From Clostridia bacterium (GTDB lineage Bacteria > Bacillota > Clostridia > Oscillospirales > Acutalibacteraceae): 64,000 nt of DNA. The translations under genes and the position numbers were made by a program. This document shows, piece by piece, positions 43,715-52,715 of this stretch (positions are counted from its first letter, which is position 1; each line of letters begins with the position of its first letter). The notes under the pieces are model-generated. The model had not been told where the DNA came from. It made no database searches and was given only the letters and a program-made list of their open reading frames with translations. Where the stretch lies: contig JAFSBZ010000007.1 in NCBI GenBank assembly GCA_017437005.1, positions 1 through 64,000 on the forward strand, given 5' to 3'.

Positions 43715-45505
43715 TTATTTTATTTCCTCAAAATCGGCGGCGCCGTGTTTGCAAAGGGGGCAAACTATATCCTCGGGCAATTTATCTCCCTCGTATACGT
43801 AGCCGCAAATTTTGCAGACAAAGCCTTTTACACCGTCGGTTTGTGGTTTTGGTTTAACGTTTTCAAGATAATAACTGTATGTCATTGTATCCTTGTCAGA
43901 AAGAACGCGAGCTTCATTTATTTCGCAAATAAACATACCGTGTGTGTCAAGGTCGACATATTGTTCTACTTTAAGTGATATAAATGAATTTATATATCTT
44001 GGTAAAAACACAAGACCGTTATCGGCTCTAAGCGGTGTGCAATCAGCAAATTTATCTGTATTTCTGCCACTTGTAAAACCAAATTTTTCAAACACGGTAA
44101 ATGGGGCTTCAACACTTAAAACATTTATGTTCATTTTTCCGGTTTGTTTTATAACGTGGTGAGAATAATTTTCTTTGTTTATAGTAACTGCAATTTTGTT
44201 GGGTGTGTTGGTTACTTGGGTTACAGTATTTACAATAAGTCCGTTATCCTTTTTGCCGTCATTACAGGTTACAACGTATAGTCCGTATCCTATATTAAAA
44301 AGTGCAGATAGGTCATTTTTGTTGGCGGTTGAATCCTGCTGTGCCAAATACTCCCTACAAAGCTCATCGGCAAGGGCGTTAAGTTGGTTTGAACTTTCGC
44401 TGTTTAACGCCGACATTATTTTAACGGTGTTTTCAGCAAAGGTAAGATTTTTGCTTTTTTCAAACATCCCTCGCATAACCTTAGCAGCCAAGGGTGCCCA
44501 ACTGCCGTTTTCAATAAAAGCTACTGTGCGATTTTGAAAATTGCGCTCGGTAAGATGATTTATAAATTCGCGCATAAAGGGAAAAATTTCTGCATTGTAG
44601 GTGGTAGTTGCAAGCACCAACTTACTGTATCTAAAGGCATCTTCAACAGCCTCTGCCATATCACAACGAGCAAGATCATTTATAACAACCTTGGGACATC
44701 CGTTGGCGCGTAGTTTGTCAGCCAGTTGATACACGGCTTTTTTTGTGTTGCCATAGACCGATGTATACGCTATTACGATTCCTTCATCTTCTACCTGATA
44801 ACTTGACCAGATGTCATAAAGATTTATATAATAGCCTAAATTATCAGTAAGCACGGGTCCATGTAAAGGACAAATTTTTTCTATATCGAGTCCAGCGGCT
44901 TTTTTAAGCAACGCCTGAACCTGAGCACCGTATTTTCCAACTATACCTATATAGTAACGTCTTGCTTCACAAGCCCAGTCCTCGTCGGTATCGGGGGTGC
45001 CGAATTTGCCGAATCCGTCAGCCGAAAACAAAACCTTATCGGTGCTGTCGTAAGTAACAATAACCTCAGGCCAATGTACCATTGGAGCTGTTACAAAAGT
45101 AAGCTTGTGTTTGCCTAAATTTAATGTATCGCCCTCACTCACCACAAGTCGATTATCGGTAAAATCTATACCAAAAAATTGATTCATCATAGCAAATGCC
45201 TTTGCAGATGACACAATAGTAGCATTTGGATAACGTTTAATAAAATTCACAATATTTGCCGAATGATCGGGCTCCATATGCTGAATTATTAAATAATCGG
45301 GAGATTTATCTTCAAGAACATTCTGGATATTATCAAGCCATTCATGAGTAAATGCCGCGTCTACGCTATCCATAACAGCAATCTTTTCATCGAGTATAAC
45401 ATACGAGTTATATGATATACCGTTTGGTACTACATACTGTCCTTCAAACAAATCTATTTTTCGGTCGTTTACCCCTACGTATTTAATGTCATTTGTAATA
45501 ATCAC
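43715..45505 (-). CDS. Flavodiiron protein with flavin-reductase and C-terminal rubredoxin domains
   Basis: A 596-residue four-part protein that reduces O2 and/or NO to water or N2O. Residues ~1-245 are the metallo-beta-lactamase diiron domain (HMEPDH at 76-81, HWPEV, PLHGPVL). Residues ~250-390 are a flavodoxin domain (IAYTSVYGNTKKAVYQLADK). Residues ~395-550 are a flavin-reductase-like domain (IVNTVTQVTNTPNKIAVTIN), and the last ~35 form a rubredoxin (FVCKICGYVYEGDKLPEDIV, CPLCKHG). Such fusions protect anaerobes from oxygen. The rubredoxin gene follows in the same operon, so both a fused and a free carrier are present. Confidence 0.93.
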   Translation of the reverse strand: MIITNDIKYVGVNDRKIDLFEGQYVVPNGISYNSYVILDEKIAVMDSVDAAFTHEWLDNIQNVLEDKSPDYLIIQHMEPDHSANIVNFIKRYPNATIVSSAKAFAMMNQFFGIDFTDNRLVVSEGDTLNLGKHKLTFVTAPMVHWPEVIVTYDSTDKVLFSADGFGKFGTPDTDEDWACEARRYYIGIVGKYGAQVQALLKKAAGLDIEKICPLHGPVLTDNLGYYINLYDIWSSYQVEDEGIVIAYTSVYGNTKKAVYQLADKLRANGCPKVVINDLARCDMAEAVEDAFRYSKLVLATTTYNAEIFPFMREFINHLTERNFQNRTVAFIENGSWAPLAAKVMRGMFEKSKNLTFAENTVKIMSALNSESSNQLNALADELCREYLAQQDSTANKNDLSALFNIGYGLYVVTCNDGKKDNGLIVNTVTQVTNTPNKIAVTINKENYSHHVIKQTGKMNINVLSVEAPFTVFEKFGFTSGRNTDKFADCTPLRADNGLVFLPRYINSFISLKVEQYVDLDTHGMFICEINEARVLSDKDTMTYSYYLENVKPKPQTDGVKGFVCKICGYVYEGDKLPEDIVCPLCKHGAADFEEIK

Positions 45506-45550
45506 TTTATCACTACCCTTACATAAGTATTTCCACTTAATTTTAGTATT

Positions 45551-45579
45551 ATTATACGATAATTAGCAAATTAATGCAA
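45551..45579 (-). promoter_or_regulatory. Promoter of the flavodiiron operon
   Basis: Read on the minus strand: TTGCAT, 17 bases, TATAAT, about 46 bases before the start codon. Confidence 0.7.
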
Positions 45580-45606
45580 TATTATAAAAAAATTTTATGT
45601 ATATAC

Positions 45607-45667
45607 TTGACAATGATATAAAAGAGTAGTATAATTCATCACATTAATACACTATTGCACTAAAGTG
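45607..45667 (+). promoter_or_regulatory. Promoter and operator candidate of the histidine operon
   Basis: TTGACA (45607-45612), 17 bases, TATAAT (45630-45635): full consensus. Just past the expected RNA start lies CACTAAAGTG (45658-45667), a small palindrome in a good position for the TrpR-like repressor encoded first in the operon. The operator role is inferred. No T-box or histidine leader peptide was seen. Confidence 0.75.
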
Positions 45668-45688
45668 ATTTTGTGAGGAGAAAGATTT

Positions 45689-45985
45689 ATGAGTAATTGG
45701 CATAACAAAAGCACAGATGAGTTTTGTGAAGCGCTATTATCACTACAATCAAAGGAAGAGTGTTATGCGTTTTTAGAGGATATTTGCACTATAAAGGAAA
45801 CGCTTGATATTTCACAAAGATTGTCGGTTGCAAAAATGCTAAAAAAAGGTGTTAGCTATACAAAAATAACTAAAGAAACAGGCGCGAGCGCAGCTACAAT
45901 AAGTCGTGTCAGTAAATGTTGCGAATACGGCACAGGTGGTTATGATATAGTTATTGGCAGATGTGAAGGTGAAAGTAATGATTAA
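45689..45985 (+). CDS. TrpR-family regulator (YerC/HisR-like)
   Basis: A 98-residue YerC/YecD-type repressor of the TrpR superfamily. ETLDISQRLSVAKMLKKGVS and YTKITKETGASAATISRVSK form the helix-turn-helix, and the N-terminus (DEFCEALLSLQSKEECYAFL) is the dimerisation part. Being the first gene of a complete histidine operon with a consensus promoter, it is most likely a histidine-responsive repressor, as comparative genomics has proposed for HisR-type regulators of Firmicutes. GAGGAG precedes the ATG. Its stop codon overlaps the hisZ start. Confidence 0.88.
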   Translation: MSNWHNKSTDEFCEALLSLQSKEECYAFLEDICTIKETLDISQRLSVAKMLKKGVSYTKITKETGASAATISRVSKCCEYGTGGYDIVIGRCEGESND

Positions 45986-47081
45986 CAGTATTTTAAGAAA
46001 CGAAGAAAAGGCGATATTTGCTTTACGCGAGCTTTATGGAAAATATGGATACAAACCATTTAAAATGAGCAAGTTTGAAGAGTATGAATTTTATATCCAA
46101 AACAAAGACTTTTTAGTTAGCGATCGCATAATAGCATTTAATGATACAAGCGGTAAGCTTTTGGCACTTAAGCCTGACGTTACGTTGTCGATTGTAAAAA
46201 ACGGCGAAGATGTAGAGGGCTTTAAACAAAAGGTTTGTTATAATGAAAATGTATACCGTGTTTCTGAAAACACCCACCAGTTTAAAGAAATTATGCAAAC
46301 GGGCGTAGAGTGTATAGGAGATATAAAGTTGTACGATATATATGAAATGATAGTTATGGCGGCAGAAAGTCTTTCGCTTTTGGCGGGTGATTTTGTTCTT
46401 GAGGTATCACACCTGGGTCTGCTGTCGTCACTGCTTGATAATATATGCGACAGCGTTGGATTTAAGCAACAGGCAATTAAATATATATCAGATAAAAATG
46501 CCCACGACCTTGCGCGTATTTCTGATGAAAATAATATATCCGATAACGATAAAAAAACACTTCAAAAATTCGTTTCTATATATGGTGAAAGAAACGCAGT
46601 TTTACAGGATTTAGAAGCATTAAGCGACTATTTAAACAAAGAAAGTATAAACATATTAAAAACATTGTCGAATATGCTTGACAATCTATCTTTCGGTGGT
46701 AAAATAAAATTTGATTTTTCTGCTGTAAGCGATATGAATTACTATAATGGAATAGTTTTTAAGGGATATATTAATGGATTGTCGCAAAGTGTTCTTTCGG
46801 GCGGTCAGTATGATAATCTTATTTATAAAATGGGCAGAAAATCAGGAGCTATAGGTTTTGCAATTTATCTTGATTTATTAGAAGATTTGCCAAGCGAAAA
46901 ACAAAAATTTGATATTGATGTTTTATTGCTTTGTGATGATGAAACCGATAATAAAGTACTAATCGATACTGTATGTCAAATTATAGTTGAAGGTAAAACC
47001 GTGTCGGTTCAAAATGATGATGTAGGCAAAATAAGATATAAAGAATTAATAGATGTCAGGGGGAGGGGTATAAATGCTTAA
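45978..47081 (+). CDS. hisZ: ATP phosphoribosyltransferase regulatory subunit
   Basis: A 367-residue HisRS-like protein without tRNA-charging function that forms the active complex with short HisG and makes it sensitive to histidine. The class II synthetase fold is visible in LLALKPDVTLSIVKNGEDVE and SVLSGGQYDNLIYKMGRKSG. The C-terminal ~50 residues end before a full anticodon-binding domain, typical of HisZ. The ATG at 45978 (MINSILRNEEK) follows GAAGGTGA and overlaps the regulator gene by eight bases; the GTG/ATG frame further upstream is not needed. Confidence 0.93.
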   Translation: MINSILRNEEKAIFALRELYGKYGYKPFKMSKFEEYEFYIQNKDFLVSDRIIAFNDTSGKLLALKPDVTLSIVKNGEDVEGFKQKVCYNENVYRVSENTHQFKEIMQTGVECIGDIKLYDIYEMIVMAAESLSLLAGDFVLEVSHLGLLSSLLDNICDSVGFKQQAIKYISDKNAHDLARISDENNISDNDKKTLQKFVSIYGERNAVLQDLEALSDYLNKESINILKTLSNMLDNLSFGGKIKFDFSAVSDMNYYNGIVFKGYINGLSQSVLSGGQYDNLIYKMGRKSGAIGFAIYLDLLEDLPSEKQKFDIDVLLLCDDETDNKVLIDTVCQIIVEGKTVSVQNDDVGKIRYKELIDVRGRGINA

Positions 47082-47703
47082 TATAGCGCTGCCTAAGGGC
47101 AGATTAGGCGAAAAGGTTTACGCTATGTTTGAGGCTGCAGGTTATGAATGCCCCTCTATTAAAGAAAATAATCGAAAACTCATTTTTGAAAACGAAGAAA
47201 AACAGGTACGCTACTTTTGGGTAAAACCGTCTGATGTGGCAATATACGTTGAACGAGGAGCGGCAGATATAGGTGTTGCGGGCAAAGATATTTTGCTTGA
47301 ATATACTCCCGACGTTTATGAACTTTTAGACTTAAATTTGGGCAAATGCCGAATGGCAGTAGCCGCACCTAATGAATTTCACGATGACGGACAAAAGACA
47401 CTTAAGGTTGCTACTAAGTTTACCAATATTGCGGCAAACTATTATGCTTCTCTTGGGCGAGAAATAGATATTATTAAGCTTAATGGTTCGATAGAGATAG
47501 CGCCGATACTCAGGCTGTCGGACGTTATAGTAGATATTGTAGAAACAGGCACTACACTCAAGGAGAATAATCTTGAAGTTAAATCTACCATAGTGCCTAT
47601 AAGCGCACGACTTATTTCTAATAAATCAAGCTTTAAGTTTAAAGGTGAAGATATAGAAAAAATAGTAGAGTCTATTAAAAATCAGGTGAATAACAATGAT
47701 TAA
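47074..47703 (+). CDS. hisG: ATP phosphoribosyltransferase, short form
   Basis: A 209-residue catalytic subunit for the first step of histidine synthesis, joining ATP and PRPP. LNIALPKGRLGEKVYAMFEA is the family start, DIGVAGKDILLE the middle block, and VDIVETGTTLKENNL the PRPP-binding loop. The short length means it lacks the C-terminal regulatory domain and needs HisZ, encoded just before it with an eight-base overlap. Confidence 0.97.
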   Translation: MLNIALPKGRLGEKVYAMFEAAGYECPSIKENNRKLIFENEEKQVRYFWVKPSDVAIYVERGAADIGVAGKDILLEYTPDVYELLDLNLGKCRMAVAAPNEFHDDGQKTLKVATKFTNIAANYYASLGREIDIIKLNGSIEIAPILRLSDVIVDIVETGTTLKENNLEVKSTIVPISARLISNKSSFKFKGEDIEKIVESIKNQVNNND

Positions 47704-48979
47704 AATTTATAATTATGGCGAGGTTTCAAATGAAGAAATCTTTGCACGTGATAATATTGCTACAAACGTTGAGGGCATTGTAAGTGATATTATATCCAAC
47801 GTAATAAATCGCGGTGACGAGGCAATTTTTGAATATGCGCTAAAGTTTGACAAGGCAGACTTAAAATCCCTGGAAGTAACAGCCGATGAAATAGATGAAG
47901 CTTTTTCACTTGTTGACGAGAAATTTGTAAGCATAATTAAAGAAGCGGCGGTAAATATACGCGCGTTTCACTCTAAACAGGTAAAAAACAGCTTTATTAT
48001 AAACGAGCAAGATGGCGTTGTAACAGGTCAAAAGGTTACACCTATTGAAAAGGTAGGGTTATATGTACCCGGTGGTACGGCTGCGTATCCGTCTACCGTG
48101 CTTATGGACAGTATTCCCGCTAAAATTGCGGGATGTAGCGAAATAGTAATGGTAACACCGCCAAATTCAGAGGGCAAGGTAAACCCCGTAATATTGGCGG
48201 CGGCAAAAATTGCCGGTGTGGACCGTATATTTAAGGTAGGTGGCGCGCAGGCAGTAGCGGCGCTTGCATACGGTACCGAAAGTATCCCAAAGGTCGATAA
48301 AATAGTAGGCCCCGGTAATGCCTTTGTAGCTGAGGCAAAAAAGCAGGTGTTTGGCAAGGTGTCTATTGATATGATTGCTGGCCCAAGCGAAATTTTGGTT
48401 GTGGCAGATTCTACGGCAAATCCTCGTTTTGTAGCGGCTGATTTACTAAGTCAGGCCGAACACGATAAAATGGCAAGCGCCGTGCTTGTATGTGATAGCG
48501 TTGACTTTGCAAACAAGGTAAGTGCCGAGCTTGAAATTCAAATTCCCGAGCTTCCTCGCGCCGAGATTGCACGTGCTTCTATTGATAACAACGGTAAGAT
48601 AATTGTTGCCGAAAACAATCTTATGTTGGCAATAGATATCGCAAATGAAATAGCGCCCGAGCATCTCGAACTTTGTGTAGATAATCCGTTTGATTATCTT
48701 GACAAGGTTAAACACGCAGGCTCTATCTTTATGGGGAAATATTGTCCCGAGGCTTTGGGTGACTATTTTGCAGGACCAAATCACACGTTACCCACAAGCG
48801 GTACGGCAAGATTTTCGTCACCGCTCTCGGTGGATGATTTTGTAAAGAAATCACAGTTTACATACTTTACGTCTGACGCTTTACAAAATGTAGCGGATAA
48901 GGTTGCATATTTTGCAGAAAAAGAAGGTCTTTCCGCTCATGCGCGCAGTGCTACTATTAGATTTGAGGATAAACAATGA
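47696..48979 (+). CDS. hisD: Histidinol dehydrogenase
   Basis: A 427-residue zinc enzyme catalysing the last two oxidations from histidinol to histidine with NAD. Blocks seen are VGLYVPGGTAAYPSTVLMDS, KVGGAQAVAALAYGTES, IVGPGNAFVAEAKKQVFG, the SQAEHDKMASA catalytic/zinc region, IAPEHLELCVDN and FAGPNHTLPTSGTARFSSPL. Length is standard. The ATG overlaps the hisG end by eight bases and the hisC start overlaps its stop codon. Confidence 0.98.
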   Translation: MIKIYNYGEVSNEEIFARDNIATNVEGIVSDIISNVINRGDEAIFEYALKFDKADLKSLEVTADEIDEAFSLVDEKFVSIIKEAAVNIRAFHSKQVKNSFIINEQDGVVTGQKVTPIEKVGLYVPGGTAAYPSTVLMDSIPAKIAGCSEIVMVTPPNSEGKVNPVILAAAKIAGVDRIFKVGGAQAVAALAYGTESIPKVDKIVGPGNAFVAEAKKQVFGKVSIDMIAGPSEILVVADSTANPRFVAADLLSQAEHDKMASAVLVCDSVDFANKVSAELEIQIPELPRAEIARASIDNNGKIIVAENNLMLAIDIANEIAPEHLELCVDNPFDYLDKVKHAGSIFMGKYCPEALGDYFAGPNHTLPTSGTARFSSPLSVDDFVKKSQFTYFTSDALQNVADKVAYFAEKEGLSAHARSATIRFEDKQ

Positions 48980-50037
48980 GTAAATTTTTTACTGACAGGT
49001 TGTCAAAGCTCAAGCCATATACTCCGGGTGAACAACCAAAGGATATGCAATATATAAAGCTTAATACTAACGAGTCGCCGTTTGCACCGTCCCAAGCTGT
49101 AAGCAATGCTGTTTTGGCAGAAAGCAAAAAGCTTCAGCTTTACTCTGACCCCGAATGTGTAAATGTGCGACGGGAGCTTGCTCGTGTTTATAATGTAGAT
49201 ATAAATAAGGTTATTGTTACTAATGGCTCTGACGAAGTGCTCAATTTTGCATTTATGGCATTTGCTGACGAGAAAAAACCACTTGTGTTTCCAAATATTA
49301 CATACGGATTTTATCCCGTTCTTGCCGAACTTAATCGTATACCGTATACCGAAATTCCGTTAAAAGACGATTTTACAATTGATATAAATGATTATATCGG
49401 TGTTAACAAGACGGTGGTTATCGCAAATCCTAATGCGCCTACGGGTATAGCCCTTACGCTCCAAGAAATTGAAAAAATCGTGGCATCTAACCCCAATAAC
49501 ATTGTTATTATTGATGAAGCATACGTAGATTTTGGTGGAGAGAGCGCAGTCTCGCTTGTTGACAAGTATGACAATTTGCTTGTAACCCAAACCTTTTCAA
49601 AATCTCGCTCTATGGCGGGCGCACGTTTAGGTTTTGGTATAGGTAACGAAAAGCTTATAGCCGATCTTAACACAATAAGATATTCAACAAATCCTTACAA
49701 TGTAAACCGTATGACCGATGCGGCAGGTGCGGCAGCGCTTGCAGATAACGATTATTATATGAATAATTGTAAAAAGATTGTCGAAAATCGCAAATGGACT
49801 GTAGCGGCACTTCAACAATTGGGTTTTGATGTTTTGCCGTCAAAAGCGAATTTTGTTTTTGCAAAAAACGATAAAATTGATGGTGAAAAGCTTTATCTTG
49901 AACTAAAAAAACGCGGTGTTCTTGTTCGTCATTTTACAAAAGAAAAAATTTGTCAGTACAATCGTATTACAATAGGCACTATGGAACAAATGCAAAAATT
50001 AATTGATACTGTATCTCTAATATTAAAGGAGAATTAA
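48976..50037 (+). CDS. hisC: Histidinol-phosphate aminotransferase
   Basis: A 353-residue PLP enzyme transferring an amino group from glutamate to imidazole-acetol phosphate. KLNTNESPFAPS is the substrate-binding start, VTNGSDEVLNFAFMAF the PLP phosphate loop, NPNAPTGIALT and VIIDEAYVDFG the central motifs, and TFSKSRSMAGARLGFGIG holds the PLP lysine. The C-terminus with RRGV-like LKKRGVLVRHF is complete. It overlaps hisD by four bases (ATGA). Confidence 0.97.
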   Translation: MSKFFTDRLSKLKPYTPGEQPKDMQYIKLNTNESPFAPSQAVSNAVLAESKKLQLYSDPECVNVRRELARVYNVDINKVIVTNGSDEVLNFAFMAFADEKKPLVFPNITYGFYPVLAELNRIPYTEIPLKDDFTIDINDYIGVNKTVVIANPNAPTGIALTLQEIEKIVASNPNNIVIIDEAYVDFGGESAVSLVDKYDNLLVTQTFSKSRSMAGARLGFGIGNEKLIADLNTIRYSTNPYNVNRMTDAAGAAALADNDYYMNNCKKIVENRKWTVAALQQLGFDVLPSKANFVFAKNDKIDGEKLYLELKKRGVLVRHFTKEKICQYNRITIGTMEQMQKLIDTVSLILKEN

Positions 50038-50038
50038 A

Positions 50039-50629
50039 ATGAGAACTGCTCAGATAGTAAGAAAAACTGCTGAAACAGATATAAAGCTTACCATTAATCT
50101 TGATGGTAAGGGAGAGTCGATATGTGATACTAGCTGTCCTTTTTTAGATCATATGTTAACTCTTTTTGCGCGTCACGGAAAATTTGACTTAACGGTTAAA
50201 TGCGTAGGTGATATCGAGGTTGATTATCACCACACTACCGAGGATATTGGTATTGCGCTGGGTCAAGCATTTAAAGATGCGTTAGGAATTAAAAAGGGTA
50301 TTGACCGCTATGCTGATACTACGCTCGTTATGGACGAGGCTTTAATACTTACAGCTGTTGATATTTCTGGTAGGGGTGGCTGTTATTATGAAGTAGAAAT
50401 GCCCACCGAAAAGGTCGGCGACTTTGACACCGAGCTTAATAAAGAGTTTTGGGATGCGTTTGCCTATAATTCGGGTATAACCACTCATATAGTTAAATTT
50501 GCAGGTAAAAATTCTCATCACATACTTGAGGGATGCTTTAAATCAATGGCTCGTTCTTTGCGCAAAGCAGTTGCAATTGACAAAGAATTTGCCGACGAAA
50601 TTCCCTCAACGAAAGGTGTTATAGCATGA
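50039..50629 (+). CDS. hisB: Imidazoleglycerol-phosphate dehydratase
   Basis: A 196-residue manganese enzyme that dehydrates imidazole glycerol phosphate. FLDHMLTLFARHGKFDL and DYHHTTEDIGIALGQAFKDA give the first metal-binding histidine set, and GKNSHHILEGCFKSMARSLR the second. It is the monofunctional form; the phosphatase step is done by the PHP enzyme at the end of the operon. It begins one base after the hisC stop codon. Confidence 0.97.
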   Translation: MRTAQIVRKTAETDIKLTINLDGKGESICDTSCPFLDHMLTLFARHGKFDLTVKCVGDIEVDYHHTTEDIGIALGQAFKDALGIKKGIDRYADTTLVMDEALILTAVDISGRGGCYYEVEMPTEKVGDFDTELNKEFWDAFAYNSGITTHIVKFAGKNSHHILEGCFKSMARSLRKAVAIDKEFADEIPSTKGVIA

Positions 50630-51237
50630 TAGCGATAGTTGACTACGGTGTAGGTAATTTGTTTTCGCTTATATCCTCATTTAAAAGGATTGGCGCAGAT
50701 ATTGTTGTTACCGCAGATCCAAATGTTATTGAAGCAGCCGATGGAATAATACTTCCTGGTGTGGGGGCATTTGAGGATGCCGCGCGCAAATTGCACGATA
50801 CCGGTCTTGATAAGGTTGTAAAAGCGGAAGCGCAAAAAGGCAAAAAGCTTATGGGTATTTGCCTTGGTATGCAAATGCTTTTTGAAAAGAGCTTTGAATA
50901 CGGTTGTCACGAGGGCTTAGGCCTTTTAAAAGGTAATATAATACCTATGAAAGACACTATTCCCAACACCCTAAAAATTCCTCATATTGGTTGGAATGCT
51001 TTGCATTTTACCCGTAAAAGTGATTTGTTTAAGTATATAAATCAAAACGATTGTGTATATTTTGTACACTCTTTTTACGCGACCGATTGTGATGATAGCG
51101 TGGTTGCTACGGCAGAGTACGGTAAAGAGCTTACCGCAGCCGTACAAAAGGGTAATATTATGGGATGCCAATTTCATCCCGAAAAAAGCGGTCAGGTAGG
51201 ATTAAATATCTTGCGAGCTTTTTGTGAAATGGAGTAA
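50626..51237 (+). CDS. hisH: Imidazole glycerol phosphate synthase, glutamine amidotransferase subunit
   Basis: A 203-residue class I glutaminase feeding ammonia to HisF. The catalytic Cys lies in MGICLGMQMLFEKS, and the His and Glu of the triad are in CQFHPEKSGQVG. VDYGVGNLFSLISSFKRIG and LPGVGAFEDAARKL are family blocks. It overlaps hisB by four bases. Confidence 0.97.
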   Translation: MIAIVDYGVGNLFSLISSFKRIGADIVVTADPNVIEAADGIILPGVGAFEDAARKLHDTGLDKVVKAEAQKGKKLMGICLGMQMLFEKSFEYGCHEGLGLLKGNIIPMKDTIPNTLKIPHIGWNALHFTRKSDLFKYINQNDCVYFVHSFYATDCDDSVVATAEYGKELTAAVQKGNIMGCQFHPEKSGQVGLNILRAFCEME

Positions 51238-51244
51238 TTTTTTT

Positions 51245-51958
51245 ATGATAATTTTTCCCGCGATTGATTTGTATAATAAAAAAGCGGTTCGTCTTTTTAA
51301 GGGCGATTACCAAAATATGACTATCTATAGCGAAAATCCTATTGAGATTGCGCGCGATTTTGAATTGGCGGGCGCTACGCACATTCATATGGTGGATTTA
51401 GAGGGCGCTAAGGACGGTACAACGCCAAATATTGATATTGTAAAGCAGGTGGCAAGCGAAACCAATTTGTTTGTAGAAATCGGCGGCGGTATTCGTGATA
51501 TGGCTACTGTTGAAAAATATTTATCAGCAGGTGTATCCCGCGTAATACTTGGTACAGCGGCTGTTACAAATCAAGAATTTTTAATAGAAGCGGTAAAAAA
51601 ATATGGTGATAAAATTGCCGTTGGCGCTGATGTTAAAGATGGTTTTATCGCTATAAAGGGTTGGCTTGAAAAAAGTGAAAAAACGCTCGATGACTTTCTT
51701 TTTGATATGCAAAGTATTGGCGTAAAATATATAATTTGTACCGATATTTCAAAGGATGGCGCTATGCGTGGTACAAATCTTGAACTTTACAAGCAACTGT
51801 CACAAAAATATTCTATGAACATTACCGCATCGGGTGGTGTTTCAAGTCTTGATGATGTTAAAAGGCTTCGTGAGATGGATATTTACGGCGCAACTATAGG
51901 CAAGGCTTATTACATAGGCGCCATTAACTTAAAAGACGCTTTGGAGGCGGCTAAATGA
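51245..51958 (+). CDS. hisA: Phosphoribosylformimino-5-aminoimidazole carboxamide ribotide isomerase
   Basis: A 237-residue TIM-barrel isomerase. The first catalytic Asp is in IFPAIDLYNKKAVRLFKGDY and the second in ICTDISKDGAMRGTN. VEIGGGIRDMATVEKYLSAG and ITASGGVSSLDDVKRL bind the two substrate phosphates. I moved the start to the ATG at 51245 because homology begins there and GGAG is about nine bases upstream. It follows hisH by seven bases and precedes hisF with a four-base overlap. Confidence 0.97.
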   Translation: MIIFPAIDLYNKKAVRLFKGDYQNMTIYSENPIEIARDFELAGATHIHMVDLEGAKDGTTPNIDIVKQVASETNLFVEIGGGIRDMATVEKYLSAGVSRVILGTAAVTNQEFLIEAVKKYGDKIAVGADVKDGFIAIKGWLEKSEKTLDDFLFDMQSIGVKYIICTDISKDGAMRGTNLELYKQLSQKYSMNITASGGVSSLDDVKRLREMDIYGATIGKAYYIGAINLKDALEAAK

Positions 51959-52713
51959 TTACAAAAAGAATTATTCCCTGCCTTGACATAAAAAACGGCA
52001 GAGTGGTAAAGGGAACCAATTTTCAAGGGCTTAATGATGTGTCATCACCCATTGAGCTTGCGCGCCTTTATTCCGATAATTTAGCTGACGAGCTTGTGTT
52101 TTATGATATAACGGCATCTTTTGAAGGGCGACAGCTTTTTACCGATATACTTACTAAGGTTGCAAGTGAAATATTTATTCCTCTTACAGTGGGCGGCGGA
52201 ATAAATACAGTAGACGATTTTGATCGTGTGCTTAAATGCGGCGCCGATAAGGTTAGTGTAAATTCGGGCGCAATTAAAAACCCGTCACTTATAAAAGAGG
52301 CGGCTCATAAATACGGTGATCAGTGCGTTGTGCTATCGGTCGATATAAAACGAGTTGACGGCGCATTTCACGTATTTGCCAAGGGCGGACGTGAGGACAC
52401 AGGCATTGAAGCTATAAATTGGATAAAACAGGGCGTTGCAAATGGCGCGGGTGAAATAGTGGTAAACTCTATTGATACTGACGGTGTAAAACAGGGCTTT
52501 GATATCGAAATGTTAAAGCTTGTTTGTGATGCGGTAAACGTACCGGTTATTGCTTCGGGCGGAGCAGGAAATATGCAGCATTTTGTGGATTTATTTAAAC
52601 AAATTCCCGATATAGACGCAGGTTTGGCGGCATCTATTTTTCACTTTGGCGAGGTTGCAATTCCTGATTTAAAAAGAGAGTTAAAAGAAAATAACATAAT
52701 CGTGAGGTTATAA
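51955..52713 (+). CDS. hisF: Imidazole glycerol phosphate synthase, cyclase subunit
   Basis: A 252-residue TIM barrel that uses ammonia from HisH to close the imidazole ring and release AICAR. RIIPCLDIKNGRVVKGTNFQ contains the first catalytic Asp and IVVNSIDTDGVKQGFDIEML the second; LTVGGGINTVDDFDRVLKCG and VIASGGAGNMQHFVDLF bind phosphate. Full length. Confidence 0.98.
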   Translation: MITKRIIPCLDIKNGRVVKGTNFQGLNDVSSPIELARLYSDNLADELVFYDITASFEGRQLFTDILTKVASEIFIPLTVGGGINTVDDFDRVLKCGADKVSVNSGAIKNPSLIKEAAHKYGDQCVVLSVDIKRVDGAFHVFAKGGREDTGIEAINWIKQGVANGAGEIVVNSIDTDGVKQGFDIEMLKLVCDAVNVPVIASGGAGNMQHFVDLFKQIPDIDAGLAASIFHFGEVAIPDLKRELKENNIIVRL

Positions 52714-52715
52714 TT

